A stretch of 64,000 nucleotides of DNA, taken from the NCBI RefSeq assembly GCF_000474275.2, contig NZ_ATAE01000038.1, positions 80,872 to 144,871 of the forward strand, written 5' to 3'. The translations under genes were made by a program, and so were the position numbers. The notes beneath the pieces are model-generated. The model was not told where the DNA came from and did no database searches. It was given only the letters and a program-made list of their open reading frames with translations. Numbering within the stretch: position 1 is the first letter of the stretch; each line of letters opens with the position of its first letter. Source of the stretch: Alkalihalophilus marmarensis DSM 21297 (GTDB lineage Bacteria > Bacillota > Bacilli > Bacillales > Bacillaceae_D). Below, in pieces: positions 47,842 through 55,982 of this stretch.

Positions 47842-48558
47842 ATGCAAACGATCGCAGGAAAAGTCGCATTAATTACAGGGGCAGGACGTGGAATTGGCCG
47901 TGCAACAGCAGTTGCTTTTGCGCAAGAAGGTATTCACGTAGGTCTTGTTGGGCGGACGCTTGAAAACTTACAACAAGTAGCCGAGGAACTTAAACAATAT
48001 GATGTAAAGGTAGCAATTGCTCCTGCAAATGTAGCGGATTTAGATTCAATTACCACAGCTGTTAAATCCATTCGTGATGAGCTTGGTGCAATCGATGTTT
48101 TAGTAAACAATGCCGGCATTTCAAAATTCGGCAGCTTCATGGACTTAACTCCTGAAGAATGGACAAATATTATTGATGTCAACGTAAAGGGTGTATACTA
48201 CACAACACGTGCGGTATTACCGGAAATGATAGAGCGTAACAAAGGCGACATCATTAATATCTCTTCCACAGCAGGTCAAAAAGGAGCGCCAATTACAAGT
48301 GCATATACAGCTTCAAAAGCTGCAGTTATTGGACTGAGTGAGTCATTAATGCTTGAAGTTCGAAAGAAAAATATTCGTGTTACAACCTTAACTCCAAGTA
48401 CGGTTGCAACAGATATGGCTATTGAGCTAAATTTAACAGACGGTAATCCAGAAAAAGTGATGCAAGCAGAAGATTTAGCAGACTTGATGGTAGCCCAGCT
48501 AAAACTTCATCCACGCGTTTTATTAAAAAATGCTGGACTTTGGTCGACGAACCCTTAA
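47842..48558 (+). CDS. Short-chain dehydrogenase/reductase
   Basis: A classical SDR of 238 residues: cofactor motif [10 protein letters not shown] (about 13-22), NNAG (near 90), the catalytic serine in [11 protein letters not shown] and YTASK (about 151-155). The arginine after the first strand (VGRTLENL) suggests NADPH use. It is similar to FabG-like reductases, but no partner genes give a substrate. The divergent HxlR-type regulator suggests inducible expression by an electrophile or aldehyde. A terminator follows. Confidence 0.85.
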   Translation: MQTIAGKVALITGAGRGIGRATAVAFAQEGIHVGLVGRTLENLQQVAEELKQYDVKVAIAPANVADLDSITTAVKSIRDELGAIDVLVNNAGISKFGSFMDLTPEEWTNIIDVNVKGVYYTTRAVLPEMIERNKGDIINISSTAGQKGAPITSAYTASKAAVIGLSESLMLEVRKKNIRVTTLTPSTVATDMAIELNLTDGNPEKVMQAEDLADLMVAQLKLHPRVLLKNAGLWSTNP

Positions 48559-48574
48559 TAGAACTATTCGAAAT

Positions 48575-48616
48575 ATCAAGGCGCTATCCAATATATTTTG
48601 GATGGCGTCTTCCATT
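48575..48616 (+). terminator. Terminator after the SDR gene
   Basis: Stem AAGGCGCTATCCAA / TTGGATGGCGTCTT with a 6-base loop followed by TTTTTT a few bases on. Confidence 0.8.
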
Positions 48617-48650
48617 TTTTTGAAAATAATAATAAATTAATTAGGATAGT

Positions 48651-48794
48651 TTATATAAACAAGTCCAATATTTCAAGTTTCTAATGAATAGGCTCTTCAT
48701 CATATTTAATAGTTTGACTGTTGGCACAAATAATAATTTTACTACGTAAATGATTTAGATCCTGTTCTATTAACGGATCACTAGTCAAGTCCAT
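48651..48794 (-). pseudogene. Spo0E-like phosphatase gene with an amber codon
   Basis: ATG at 48794 follows GAGGTGAAAG and reads MDLTSDPLIEQDLNHLRSKI, then IICANSQTIKYDEEPIH, TAG (48681-48683), then KLEILDLFI and TAA. The pattern (two short helices, the second with a KLEILD version of the Spo0E SxxLDxLI motif) fits Spo0E-like aspartyl phosphatases, which remove phosphate from Spo0A and delay sporulation. The TAG stands where Spo0E relatives have a polar residue such as Gln, so a CAG-to-TAG change is plausible. The short 37-residue product would lack the motif. Confidence 0.6.
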
Positions 48795-48865
48795 CTTTCA
48801 CCTCTTCATGGATCCACATACTTTTTATACTAGACACCCTCTTTTAGATGCAACATGGAAGAAAA

Positions 48866-48906
48866 AAAGGCCACCCACTACTTCAATAAACTGGTGGATG
48901 GCGTTT
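48866..48906 (-). terminator. Terminator after hxlR
   Basis: Minus-strand stem CGCCATCCACCAG / TAGTGGGTGGC (imperfect) followed by CTTTTTTT, 17 bases past the hxlR stop. Confidence 0.8.
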
Positions 48907-48922
48907 TACTAAGTCTACATTA

Positions 48923-49267
48923 TTAATTTTCCTTTTCCAAATTGTTCGCTATATAATCTTTACCCCATTCATACATCGAATCAAGAATCGGAATCAAACT
49001 TCTTCCTTGTTCTGTAAGTGAGTATTCCACTTTTGGTGGAACAACAGGATATACTTCGCGATGTACGATCAAATGGTCTTCAAGTTCACGTAATTGATTA
49101 ACAAGCATCCGTTGTGTAATTCCCGGCATAAGGTTTTTTAATTCACCAAAGCGTTTGGTTCCTTCTTTACCTAAATGCCATAGCACCAACATTTTCCACT
49201 TACCACCAATGATAGAAAGTGTCAGTTCCTTTTCGCAATTAAACACTTTTTCCCCCAAATTAGGCAT
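48923..49267 (-). CDS. hxlR: Transcriptional activator HxlR
   Basis: The 114-residue winged-helix protein is close to B. subtilis HxlR, the formaldehyde-responsive activator of hxl[42 protein letters not shown] and [20 protein letters not shown]. The conserved N-terminal cysteine (C11) is the expected formaldehyde sensor. It follows the cyclase and hxlB/A genes on the same strand but has its own start region. It is the best candidate to bind the twin operators upstream of hxlA and zwf. Confidence 0.9.
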   Translation of the reverse strand: MPNLGEKVFNCEKELTLSIIGGKWKMLVLWHLGKEGTKRFGELKNLMPGITQRMLVNQLRELEDHLIVHREVYPVVPPKVEYSLTEQGRSLIPILDSMYEWGKDYIANNLEKEN

Positions 49268-49489
49268 CTACTTCCCCTCCTTTCCTTTAGATTTATTAAT
49301 TTACGCAATCTCATCCCGCTATGTATTATGAAGTGAAAGATTTCTTGATTTAATCACCACTAGAAACTCATTTGAAAACTCATTCACTCCAATACAAGTG
49401 TTGGATAAAGTCCGGAAATAAATACGTCTTGTCTTTCCAAGTGATCGAGAATCTCTCCTTGTAGAAAGCTTAAGATAATCTCAAAATGT

Positions 49490-50107
49490 TTATCTTAGCC
49501 CCTCAAACAGCAAAACTCTTGCAGGTGAAGCGTCTGTACCCATTAATTTTAATGGTGCCGCTACCATAAAGTATTGTCCTTGCTCAATTTCCTTTAAGCG
49601 AAGGCCTTCTATTATGATGATGTTATTTGCAAATAACGTCTTATGTGTTGGATGCCCTTCTTGACTTCTTTCAATTCCAAGTGAATCGATTCCAACCCCT
49701 CGAATACCTAATTCAGAAAGATATTCGGCACCATCTTGTGCGAGAAAAATAAAATCGAAATTAAATGTTTCCTCAAATGAATTTTTCGTTTTCAATAAAA
49801 CAAAATCGCCCTTTTGAATGTGAAACCCTTCTAAGTCAACTTTTGAAACGCTATTTTCCACTTCAGTTAAGTCCAATACTTTACACTGTCCTACTAGGTT
49901 GTCTAATGGAATCGTTTCAAACGTATCACCATCAGTGACCATGTGTAGAGGGGCATCGATATGTGTTCCTGTATGCACATCCAAATCCAGCCGTGTTTCT
50001 GTAACATATCCATTTGTGATTGTATTTAATTTAGGTTGTTTTTCCGGTTTGTTCTTGTACACGGTCATTCCTTCATTAATTGCACCTGTTACGTCATACA
50101 TTTTCAT
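49490..50107 (-). CDS. Cyclase/kynurenine formamidase-like hydrolase
   Basis: The 205 residues belong to the metal-dependent cyclase family: MKMYDVTGAINEGMTVY and the metal-binding motif DVHTGTHIDAPLH (about 43-55). Members include kynurenine formamidase, isatin hydrolase and other amide or lactone hydrolases. No tryptophan-degradation genes are nearby; it lies between hxlR and hxlB on the same strand, so its role may relate to formaldehyde or another one-carbon compound, for instance hydrolysis of a formyl amide. That is speculation from context. Confidence 0.78.
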   Translation of the reverse strand: MKMYDVTGAINEGMTVYKNKPEKQPKLNTITNGYVTETRLDLDVHTGTHIDAPLHMVTDGDTFETIPLDNLVGQCKVLDLTEVENSVSKVDLEGFHIQKGDFVLLKTKNSFEETFNFDFIFLAQDGAEYLSELGIRGVGIDSLGIERSQEGHPTHKTLFANNIIIIEGLRLKEIEQGQYFMVAAPLKLMGTDASPARVLLFEGLR

Positions 50108-50254
50108 ATTTAATCAACCCTTCTACTGTTCAATGTATTTTTTAGTTATAAACCTATCCTCGCATGTTATTTGTGAAGTTGTCTAGTGAAACTGCTTTAG
50201 GCTCTGTAGATATAAAACAAGGAAGTGAGAGTATTCGGCTCTTGAACAAATTGA

Positions 50255-50297
50255 AAATAAACCTGAGTCTACATAAATTTCAGACTCAGGTTTATTT
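50255..50297. terminator. Terminator after hxlB
   Basis: A perfect 16-bp stem AAATAAACCTGAGTCT / AGACTCAGGTTTATTT with an 11-base loop, six bases past the hxlB stop. Confidence 0.9.
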
Positions 50298-50303
50298 GTA
50301 ACT

Positions 50304-50858
50304 CTATTCTAAATTAGCATGCCTACCGTACATCACATCGGATTTTAATCCTTTTTTATCCATGAATCTCAATATCACCGCATCATAAAACAGAAGAAGC
50401 GATTGCTCAAATAGTGATCCCATCGGTTGAATCGATTTTCCACTGGTGCCTTCCGCTTTTGCTTGAGCAGGTATTTCAATTTGAATGTCTGCCAAATTCC
50501 CAATGGTAGAATCAGGATTTATCGTAACAGCTACTACTGTTGCGCCAATACCTTTAGCTTTCTTCGTCATAGCTGCCATGCTGCCAGTCTCACCGGAGCC
50601 AGAACCAACAATAAAGATATCACTCGGTTCTAGATTTGGAGTTACTGTTTCTCCTACCACATACGCATCAAGTCCTACATGCATCATGCGCATAACAAAT
50701 GCCTTAGCCATGAAGCCAGAACGTCCTCCACCTGCAACAAATATCTTTTTTGCACGTAAAATACCATCCACTACTTTTTCGGCCTCTTCCCCATTAATGA
50801 GATCTAAGGTTTGCTGTAGTTCGGAAATTATTTCTTTTGTGTAGGCAGTTGTGTTCAT
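50304..50858 (-). CDS. hxlB: 6-phospho-3-hexuloisomerase
   Basis: Second enzyme of the ribulose monophosphate pathway; it isomerises 3-hexulose 6-phosphate to fructose 6-phosphate. The 184 residues form a SIS domain (ILRAKKIFVAGGGRSGFMAK, IVGSGSGETGSM, VAVTINPDSTIG) with the C-terminal motif GSLFEQSLLLFYDAVILRFM that holds the catalytic residues. It starts one base after the hxlA stop. In B. subtilis the pair serves only to detoxify formaldehyde. Confidence 0.95.
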   Translation of the reverse strand: MNTTAYTKEIISELQQTLDLINGEEAEKVVDGILRAKKIFVAGGGRSGFMAKAFVMRMMHVGLDAYVVGETVTPNLEPSDIFIVGSGSGETGSMAAMTKKAKGIGATVVAVTINPDSTIGNLADIQIEIPAQAKAEGTSGKSIQPMGSLFEQSLLLFYDAVILRFMDKKGLKSDVMYGRHANLE

Positions 50859-50859
50859 T

Positions 50860-51501
50860 TTACGCCATCACACTTTTTTTGATAAGCTCTTGAATTTTTG
50901 CTGCTTCTGCTTTTTTGTCTTCTTTACTTGTGATTCCACCACCCACAATGATAAGGTCTGGTTGTGCTTTAATTACTTCTGGTAATGTCTCAAGTTTGAT
51001 TCCGCCTGCAATGGCAGTTTTCGCATTTTTCACAACGCTTTTAATTGCGCGGAGGTCTTCAAATGAATCTTTTCCTTCCGCTTGCAAATCATAACCTGTG
51101 TGTACACAGATATAATCAGGACCAAGTAAATCAAGCTCTGCTGCACGTGTTTTGATGTCTTTTACAGCAATCATATCTACCAAGATTTTTTTATCTAATT
51201 TCTTCGCTGCTTCAACTGCACCTTTGATTGATGAGTCTTCTGCTTGGGCAAGAATTGTAACAATATCCGCACCTGCAGCAGCGGCATTAGATACTTCATA
51301 ACCTGCAGCATCCATGATTTTAACATCAGCAAGAACTTCTAAGTTAGGGAATGCAGCTTTTACTTCTTCCACAGCTTTTAGACCTTCTTTATTGATAACA
51401 GGAGTTCCGATTTCAACAATATCGATATACTCCTCTACTTCGTTAATAACTTCGATGGCTTGTGGAATGTTAACTAAATCTAACGCTAATTGTAATTTCA
51501 T
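50860..51501 (-). CDS. hxlA: 3-hexulose-6-phosphate synthase
   Basis: Condenses formaldehyde with ribulose 5-phosphate to 3-hexulose 6-phosphate. The 213-residue TIM barrel shows the OMP-decarboxylase-like motifs MKLQLALDLVNIPQAIEVIN, DVKIMDAAGYE with the catalytic D-x-K-x-x-D set (about D59-D64), VHTGYDLQAEG and AIAGGIKLETL. Start follows AAGGAG. It is the first gene of the hxlAB operon; its promoter carries the HxlR-type operator at 51543-51610, also found in front of zwf. Confidence 0.96.
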   Translation of the reverse strand: MKLQLALDLVNIPQAIEVINEVEEYIDIVEIGTPVINKEGLKAVEEVKAAFPNLEVLADVKIMDAAGYEVSNAAAAGADIVTILAQAEDSSIKGAVEAAKKLDKKILVDMIAVKDIKTRAAELDLLGPDYICVHTGYDLQAEGKDSFEDLRAIKSVVKNAKTAIAGGIKLETLPEVIKAQPDLIIVGGGITSKEDKKAEAAKIQELIKKSVMA

Positions 51502-51542
51502 GTATTTAGTACTCCTTGTATTCGTATTTTTGGTACAAACTT

Positions 51543-51610
51543 AGTGTAATTTCTGCAATCACCTTTGTGAAGTACGCACTTTAAAATTACATACTAACAA
51601 AAAGTATACT
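51543..51610 (-). promoter_or_regulatory. hxlA promoter with twin HxlR-type operator
   Basis: On the minus strand: AGTATACTTTT, 18 bases, AAGTGCGTACTT, whose last two T are the first bases of the -35 TTCACA (51571-51566), then 17 bases and the -10 TACACT (51548-51543). The same elements with identical spacing stand before zwf. Two half-regions upstream of the promoter agree with the two HxlR binding regions known in B. subtilis. Confidence 0.82.
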
Positions 51611-52014
51611 GTGGACATTCTTCACAAATATAATGGAGTGCTATGAATTTATAGAAATGTCTTCTTCTCACCTCCTATATCCAATCATGGGATATAGTCA
51701 CTTGGGAACGACGTGGAATCATAGGAAGAACCCGAAAAGCTACTTCGCTTTCTTTACCTATAAAAATTAAGTTAAGTTAAACGATACGGTTAAATATTTT
51801 CGTTTACTAATATATTCTCCACAATTGCCACATTCGTTATAGTAGGCAGGCAAGGATACTTTTCTTTTCTTTTGAATTTTCAAAATGATATAGTGTTGTA
51901 CCTAACAGGGCGGAAGCACCCAGTTAGAACCCTATTAATTTGAATGTTTCAAATCTGTCAATTTCGTTTCGTTAGTGGATTCTTGCGTATCCCTCCCCCA
52001 TATGCTCAAACAAA
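51611..52014. other. Spacer between the two divergent promoters
   Basis: About 400 bases without a gene or a recognised RNA. A small imperfect hairpin (CTAAC ... GTTAG around 51901-51927) is the only structure noticed. Confidence 0.5.
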
Positions 52015-52082
52015 AGTATACTTTTATACACTATTTGTCTTATAAGTGCGTACTTACATAAATTGAATGCAGTCAGTATACT
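52015..52082 (+). promoter_or_regulatory. zwf promoter with twin HxlR-type operator
   Basis: AGTATACTTTT (52015), 18 bases, AAGTGCGTACTT (52044-52055) sharing its last two T with the -35 TTACAT (52054-52059), 17 bases, and the -10 TATACT (52077-52082). All spacings equal those of the hxlA promoter. Confidence 0.82.
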
Positions 52083-52153
52083 GAGAGCTATTGCGATTCT
52101 CATTCATTGTTTAAACAAAATGCTCATTGTAAAGGTTGGGGAGGATATTGAAT

Positions 52154-53671
52154 ATGAATTACGGTAATTCCTCAGTAGAATTTGATGTAAAAGATCAATT
52201 AATCGGCTTCCAAGAAGAATGGTTCATGCAAGACATGACATTTATATTATTTGGAGCAACAGGAGACTTAGCACAAAGAAAATTATTTCCTGCTTTATAT
52301 AATTTATACCTTGATGGTAAATTACCCGATACCATTTCTATAATTGGTTTAGGCAGAAACTATTGTTCAAACGAAGACTTTCAATCCAAAGTGGAAAGAG
52401 CTCTTCAAGCATACTCCAGAAGAGCTGTACAACCTTCTGGTCTGCAAGATTTTTTATTCAAATTTCGGTACTGTGCATTTGATGCGACCGTCAAAGAATC
52501 CTATCACCACTTGCACGAAATCATTGAGAACAGAGAACAGGAGCTAGGTATTCCGCAAAACCGACTCTTCTATTTGTCTGTTGGACCAAGTCTGGTTGAT
52601 GTTATTACGTCAAATCTTAATTCAAGTGGTATTTGCCAAACTAAAGGATGGAAGCGACTCATCGTTGAAAAACCATTTGGAAGTGATCTAGAGACGGCAA
52701 GACAATTAAATAAAAACTTGAGCAAAACATTTAGTGAAGATGAAATCTACAGAATTGATCACTATCTAGGAAAACCAATGGTCCAAAATCTGGAAACCTT
52801 AGTTTTGGCCAATCCTGCTCTGAAATCATTACTAGATCATAACCAAATTTCGAATGTCCAAATAACAGCAAGTGAAACGGTTGGGGTCGAAACTCGCGCC
52901 GATTATTACGATAAAGCAGGAGCCATTCGTGATATGGTTCAGAACCATCTTCTTCAGTTAGTGATGATGACAGCCATTTACCTCCCAGAGAAAATAACGT
53001 CAAATGAAATTCGTGTTAAAAAGATGGAAATTGTCGACTCTCTTCGTCCAGTCTTAAAAGAAAATGCATACAAGCATGTTGTCCGCGGTCAGTACGCGTC
53101 TGGAGAGGTGCAAGGCACTCCATTAGTTGGCTATAAAGAAGAGCCCGGTGTTGATGTTTCCTCAAAAACTGATACTTATTTCGCGGCTCGCTTATATATT
53201 GATAATCCATCTTGGAGTGGGATCCCCTTTTATATACGCACGGGGAAAAGAATGGATCAGAAGTCTACACGGATTGTCATTGAGTTTAAGAATAAAATGA
53301 CAGATTCAGATGTGCTACAAGGTATCACTCCAAATCTATTGATCTTCGAGATCAGTCCAAACGAAAGTATTTCTTTACGGGTGAACATGAAAGATCCTTC
53401 TAGTAATCGTTTTGAACCTGTTTGGATTAACTTCTCAACCAATTCGGAAAGTCTGCCGGAAGCATATGAACTTCTTCTATTTGATGCAATGGTCGGTAAT
53501 TCTACCTTCTTCTCCCATTGGAAAGAAGTCGAATTATCGTGGGAGTGGATCCAACCGTTATTAGAAGCATATCAAGAGAATCTGTTACCTTTACATTCCT
53601 ATCCTGCAGGTTCAACTGGTCCAGAAGAAGCAAATCAGCTATTTCAATCCAATCCATTTAAGTGGTGGTAG
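52154..53671 (+). CDS. zwf: Glucose-6-phosphate dehydrogenase
   Basis: First oxidative step of the pentose phosphate pathway, giving NADPH and 6-phosphogluconolactone. The 505 residues contain the cofactor motif FGATGDLAQRK (about 34-44), LIVEKPFG, the catalytic RIDHYLGK (about 200) and FYIRTGKRMDQKST. The start at 52154 follows GGGGAGG and gives an N-terminus about 25 residues longer than usual; a start at a later ATG (MQDMTFILF) would match other family members but has no ribosome binding site. Its promoter matches that of hxlA. No 6-phosphogluconolactonase gene is linked. Confidence 0.94.
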   Translation: MNYGNSSVEFDVKDQLIGFQEEWFMQDMTFILFGATGDLAQRKLFPALYNLYLDGKLPDTISIIGLGRNYCSNEDFQSKVERALQAYSRRAVQPSGLQDFLFKFRYCAFDATVKESYHHLHEIIENREQELGIPQNRLFYLSVGPSLVDVITSNLNSSGICQTKGWKRLIVEKPFGSDLETARQLNKNLSKTFSEDEIYRIDHYLGKPMVQNLETLVLANPALKSLLDHNQISNVQITASETVGVETRADYYDKAGAIRDMVQNHLLQLVMMTAIYLPEKITSNEIRVKKMEIVDSLRPVLKENAYKHVVRGQYASGEVQGTPLVGYKEEPGVDVSSKTDTYFAARLYIDNPSWSGIPFYIRTGKRMDQKSTRIVIEFKNKMTDSDVLQGITPNLLIFEISPNESISLRVNMKDPSSNRFEPVWINFSTNSESLPEAYELLLFDAMVGNSTFFSHWKEVELSWEWIQPLLEAYQENLLPLHSYPAGSTGPEEANQLFQSNPFKWW

Positions 53672-53814
53672 AAAAAAATAATAACTGGTGTGGAAGCTTA
53701 CAAACAGAATATGTTTGTGTTATTTGACAAAGATGGTTTTGAAAAAGAAAAAGAGGAACTAGAAAATCGACTATCCATATTAGATTAAACAATATAAAGG
53801 AATGAGGTAAGAAC

Positions 53815-55230
53815 ATGATGAAACAACAAATCGGTGTTATTGGTTTAGGCGTGATGGGTTTGAATCTTGCGCTGAATATGGAAAGCAAAGGTTTTTCGGT
53901 CTCAGTCTATGATTATTGGACAGATCGAACAGAGGAATTATCAAAGAATGAAGCGAAAGATCTAAATATTCACGGTACTTACAGCATTGTGGACTTCGTT
54001 ACTTCTTTAGAAACCCCACGTAAAATATTATTGATGGTTAAGGCAGGAGATACAACTGATTCGGTCATTGATTCTCTTATCCCTCACCTAGAACAAGGCG
54101 ATATTATTATGGATGGCGGAAATTCATTTTTTGAAGACACGAATAGACGTACAGCAAACTTAAAAGAATTAGGTATACATTTCATCGGTTCCGGAATTTC
54201 GGGCGGGGAAGAAGGAGCTCGTAAAGGTCCATCAATTATGCCTGGCGGGTCGAAAGAAGCTTATGAACAAGTTGAGCCAATTCTTAATGCCATTTCAGCG
54301 AAAGTAGATGGAACTCCGTGTAGTACCTACATGGGACCTGATGGAGCAGGCCATTATGTGAAAATGGTACATAATGGAATCGAATATGGGGATATGCAAC
54401 TAATCTCTGAAGCGTACTTCATTATGAAACAAGCCCTTGGTCTATCAGCTCAGGAGTTGCATGAAATATTTTCTGAGTGGAACAAAGGAGAACTTGATAG
54501 CTACCTTATTGAAATCACTGCGGATATTTTCACTAAGATTGATGAAGAAACCGGAAATCCACTCGTCGATCACATTTTAGATGTTGCTGGTCAAAAAGGG
54601 ACAGGAAAATGGACAAGTCAAAATGCACTGGATTTGGGTGTTTCTCTTCCAATCGTTACAGAGTCCGTATTTGCTAGATTTATTTCTTCTGTTAAGGAAG
54701 AACGAGTTGCAGCAAGCAAAATACTTAAAGGTCCTGAGTCGAAAAAGCATTCAGGGAATTCTAAAGAATTGATTGAAGCGATTCGTAAAGCTTTATACAT
54801 GAGTAAAATTTGTTCATATGCCCAAGGTTTTGCACAAATGCGTGCGGCATCCGAGGAGTATGGTTGGAATATTCCTTACGGGGATGTAGCTATGATCTTC
54901 CGTGGAGGTTGTATCATTCGTGCACAGTTCTTGCAAAAGATAAAAGAAGCTTTTGACCAGAATAGCGACTTGCCTAACCTACTAGTTAATCCGTACTTCC
55001 GAGAAATCGTAGGAGAATATCAGAGCTCGCTTCGCGAAGTACTAGGCTTAGCAATTCAACAAGGTATACCAACGCCTGCTTTCTCAAGTGCATTAGCTTA
55101 CTATGATAGCTATCGTACGGAGACATTGCCAGCCAATCTTATCCAAGCACAACGGGATTATTTTGGTGCACATACGTATGAGCGTATAGATAAAGATGGC
55201 GTGTTTCATACTGATTGGTCAGCCAAATAA
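53815..55230 (+). CDS. gnd: 6-phosphogluconate dehydrogenase, decarboxylating
   Basis: Oxidises 6-phosphogluconate to ribulose 5-phosphate and CO2, making NADPH. The 471 residues have the NADP-binding [21 protein letters not shown] (about 5-25), [31 protein letters not shown] and the catalytic [17 protein letters not shown] (K183-type lysine). The start follows GAGG at 7 bases. Transcription with zwf is likely (143-base gap, no terminator seen). It regenerates the acceptor used by HxlA, which explains the shared promoter architecture. Confidence 0.95.
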   Translation: MMKQQIGVIGLGVMGLNLALNMESKGFSVSVYDYWTDRTEELSKNEAKDLNIHGTYSIVDFVTSLETPRKILLMVKAGDTTDSVIDSLIPHLEQGDIIMDGGNSFFEDTNRRTANLKELGIHFIGSGISGGEEGARKGPSIMPGGSKEAYEQVEPILNAISAKVDGTPCSTYMGPDGAGHYVKMVHNGIEYGDMQLISEAYFIMKQALGLSAQELHEIFSEWNKGELDSYLIEITADIFTKIDEETGNPLVDHILDVAGQKGTGKWTSQNALDLGVSLPIVTESVFARFISSVKEERVAASKILKGPESKKHSGNSKELIEAIRKALYMSKICSYAQGFAQMRAASEEYGWNIPYGDVAMIFRGGCIIRAQFLQKIKEAFDQNSDLPNLLVNPYFREIVGEYQSSLREVLGLAIQQGIPTPAFSSALAYYDSYRTETLPANLIQAQRDYFGAHTYERIDKDGVFHTDWSAK

Positions 55231-55261
55231 TATAACAATTAAAAGCATCTGTTGCTTATTA

Positions 55262-55370
55262 GAAAGATTGTACCGCCACCCAAAAGTTAGAGTAAATCTA
55301 TAACTTTTGGGTGTTCTTTTATGACTAAACATAGTGAAGAACGTAAAGTAAGGTTAGACAAAGAGTATAT
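55262..55370 (+). mobile_element. Remnant of an IS3-family insertion sequence end
   Basis: An inverted repeat CACCCAAAAGTTAG / CTATAACTTTTGGGTG (55277-55312) resembles an IS3-type terminal region and is followed by ATG at 55321 reading MTKHSEERKVRLDKEYI, similar to the start of IS3-type OrfA (MTKHSEE-K--V-KEY). The frame soon turns into unrelated sequence. The hairpin may also act as the terminator of the zwf-gnd transcript. The call rests on a short match. Confidence 0.4.
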
Positions 55371-55424
55371 TCTAAACTTCCTCTTCACTCCTCTTAAACC
55401 TAATTCGTTGACTTTCATTATCGT

Positions 55425-55443
55425 TGTAACTATAATGATTACA
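55425..55443. promoter_or_regulatory. Candidate Rrf2 operator 1
   Basis: TGTAAC, 7 bases, ATTACA: an inverted repeat just upstream of the rrf2-type gene. A nearly identical site (TGTAAC-N7-GTTACA) lies before the NmrA-family gene. Confidence 0.65.
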
Positions 55444-55460
55444 TCGAGAGGGTGACTTGT

Positions 55461-55895
55461 ATGAAAAAATTTAGCAGCCGTTATTCCATTGCTGTACATA
55501 TTTTATCGTTAATTGCATTAAGTCCATCTTCATGTACTTCCGATTTCATTGCTGAAAGCGTCAATACGAACCCTGTCATTATTCGCCGTATTATTGGCAT
55601 GTTGAAGAAAGCTGGGTTGGTCTATGTACGTGCCGGTGCAGGGGGTACCTATTTACAAAAAGGACTTGATGAGATTACTTTACTTGATGTATATAAAGCA
55701 GTTGAAGTTGCAGATAATGAAGATATTTTCAATTTTCATGATGAAACCAATCCACAGTGTCCAGTAGGCGCAAATATTGAGTCTGTTTTTCGGACAAAGA
55801 TGTTGCAAGCACAATCTGCAATGGAGCACGAATTGGCTCAAGTTACACTCAAACACTTGGTGTCTGAACTAAAAGAGAAAACCGGCTCTATTTAG
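55461..55895 (+). CDS. Rrf2-family transcriptional regulator (YwnA-like)
   Basis: The 144-residue protein has the Rrf2 winged helix (RYSIAVHILSLIALSPSSCT, SDFIAESVNTNPVIIRRIIG, GLVYVRAGAGGTYLQKGLDE) and a helical dimer region. It does not have the three cysteines of Fe-S-binding Rrf2 members; only C27-type and a CPVG cysteine remain, as in the YwnA group. The ATG at 55461 follows GAGAGGG at 8 bases. Together with the next gene it forms a pair with matching operators. A weak hairpin with TTTTTTT follows the stop. Confidence 0.87.
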   Translation: MKKFSSRYSIAVHILSLIALSPSSCTSDFIAESVNTNPVIIRRIIGMLKKAGLVYVRAGAGGTYLQKGLDEITLLDVYKAVEVADNEDIFNFHDETNPQCPVGANIESVFRTKMLQAQSAMEHELAQVTLKHLVSELKEKTGSI

Positions 55896-55916
55896 AGCTA
55901 TTTTTTTCATATTAGT

Positions 55917-55935
55917 TGTAACGTTATTGGTTACA
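55917..55935. promoter_or_regulatory. Candidate Rrf2 operator 2
   Basis: TGTAAC, 7 bases, GTTACA: a perfect inverted repeat 48 bases before the NmrA-family gene, matching operator 1 except for one base. Confidence 0.7.
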
Positions 55936-55982
55936 CTAAAACCTCTTGAAATAATCTGCAAATAGAAGGGTAGGAATTTTAT

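Noticed and set aside
51899..51931. Hairpin in the hxlA-zwf spacer as a structured RNA
   Set aside because: Short, imperfect and without recognisable conserved blocks or a linked terminator.
53710..53788. 25-codon frame between zwf and gnd ([18 protein letters not shown])
   Set aside because: No ribosome binding site and too short to support; may be chance.
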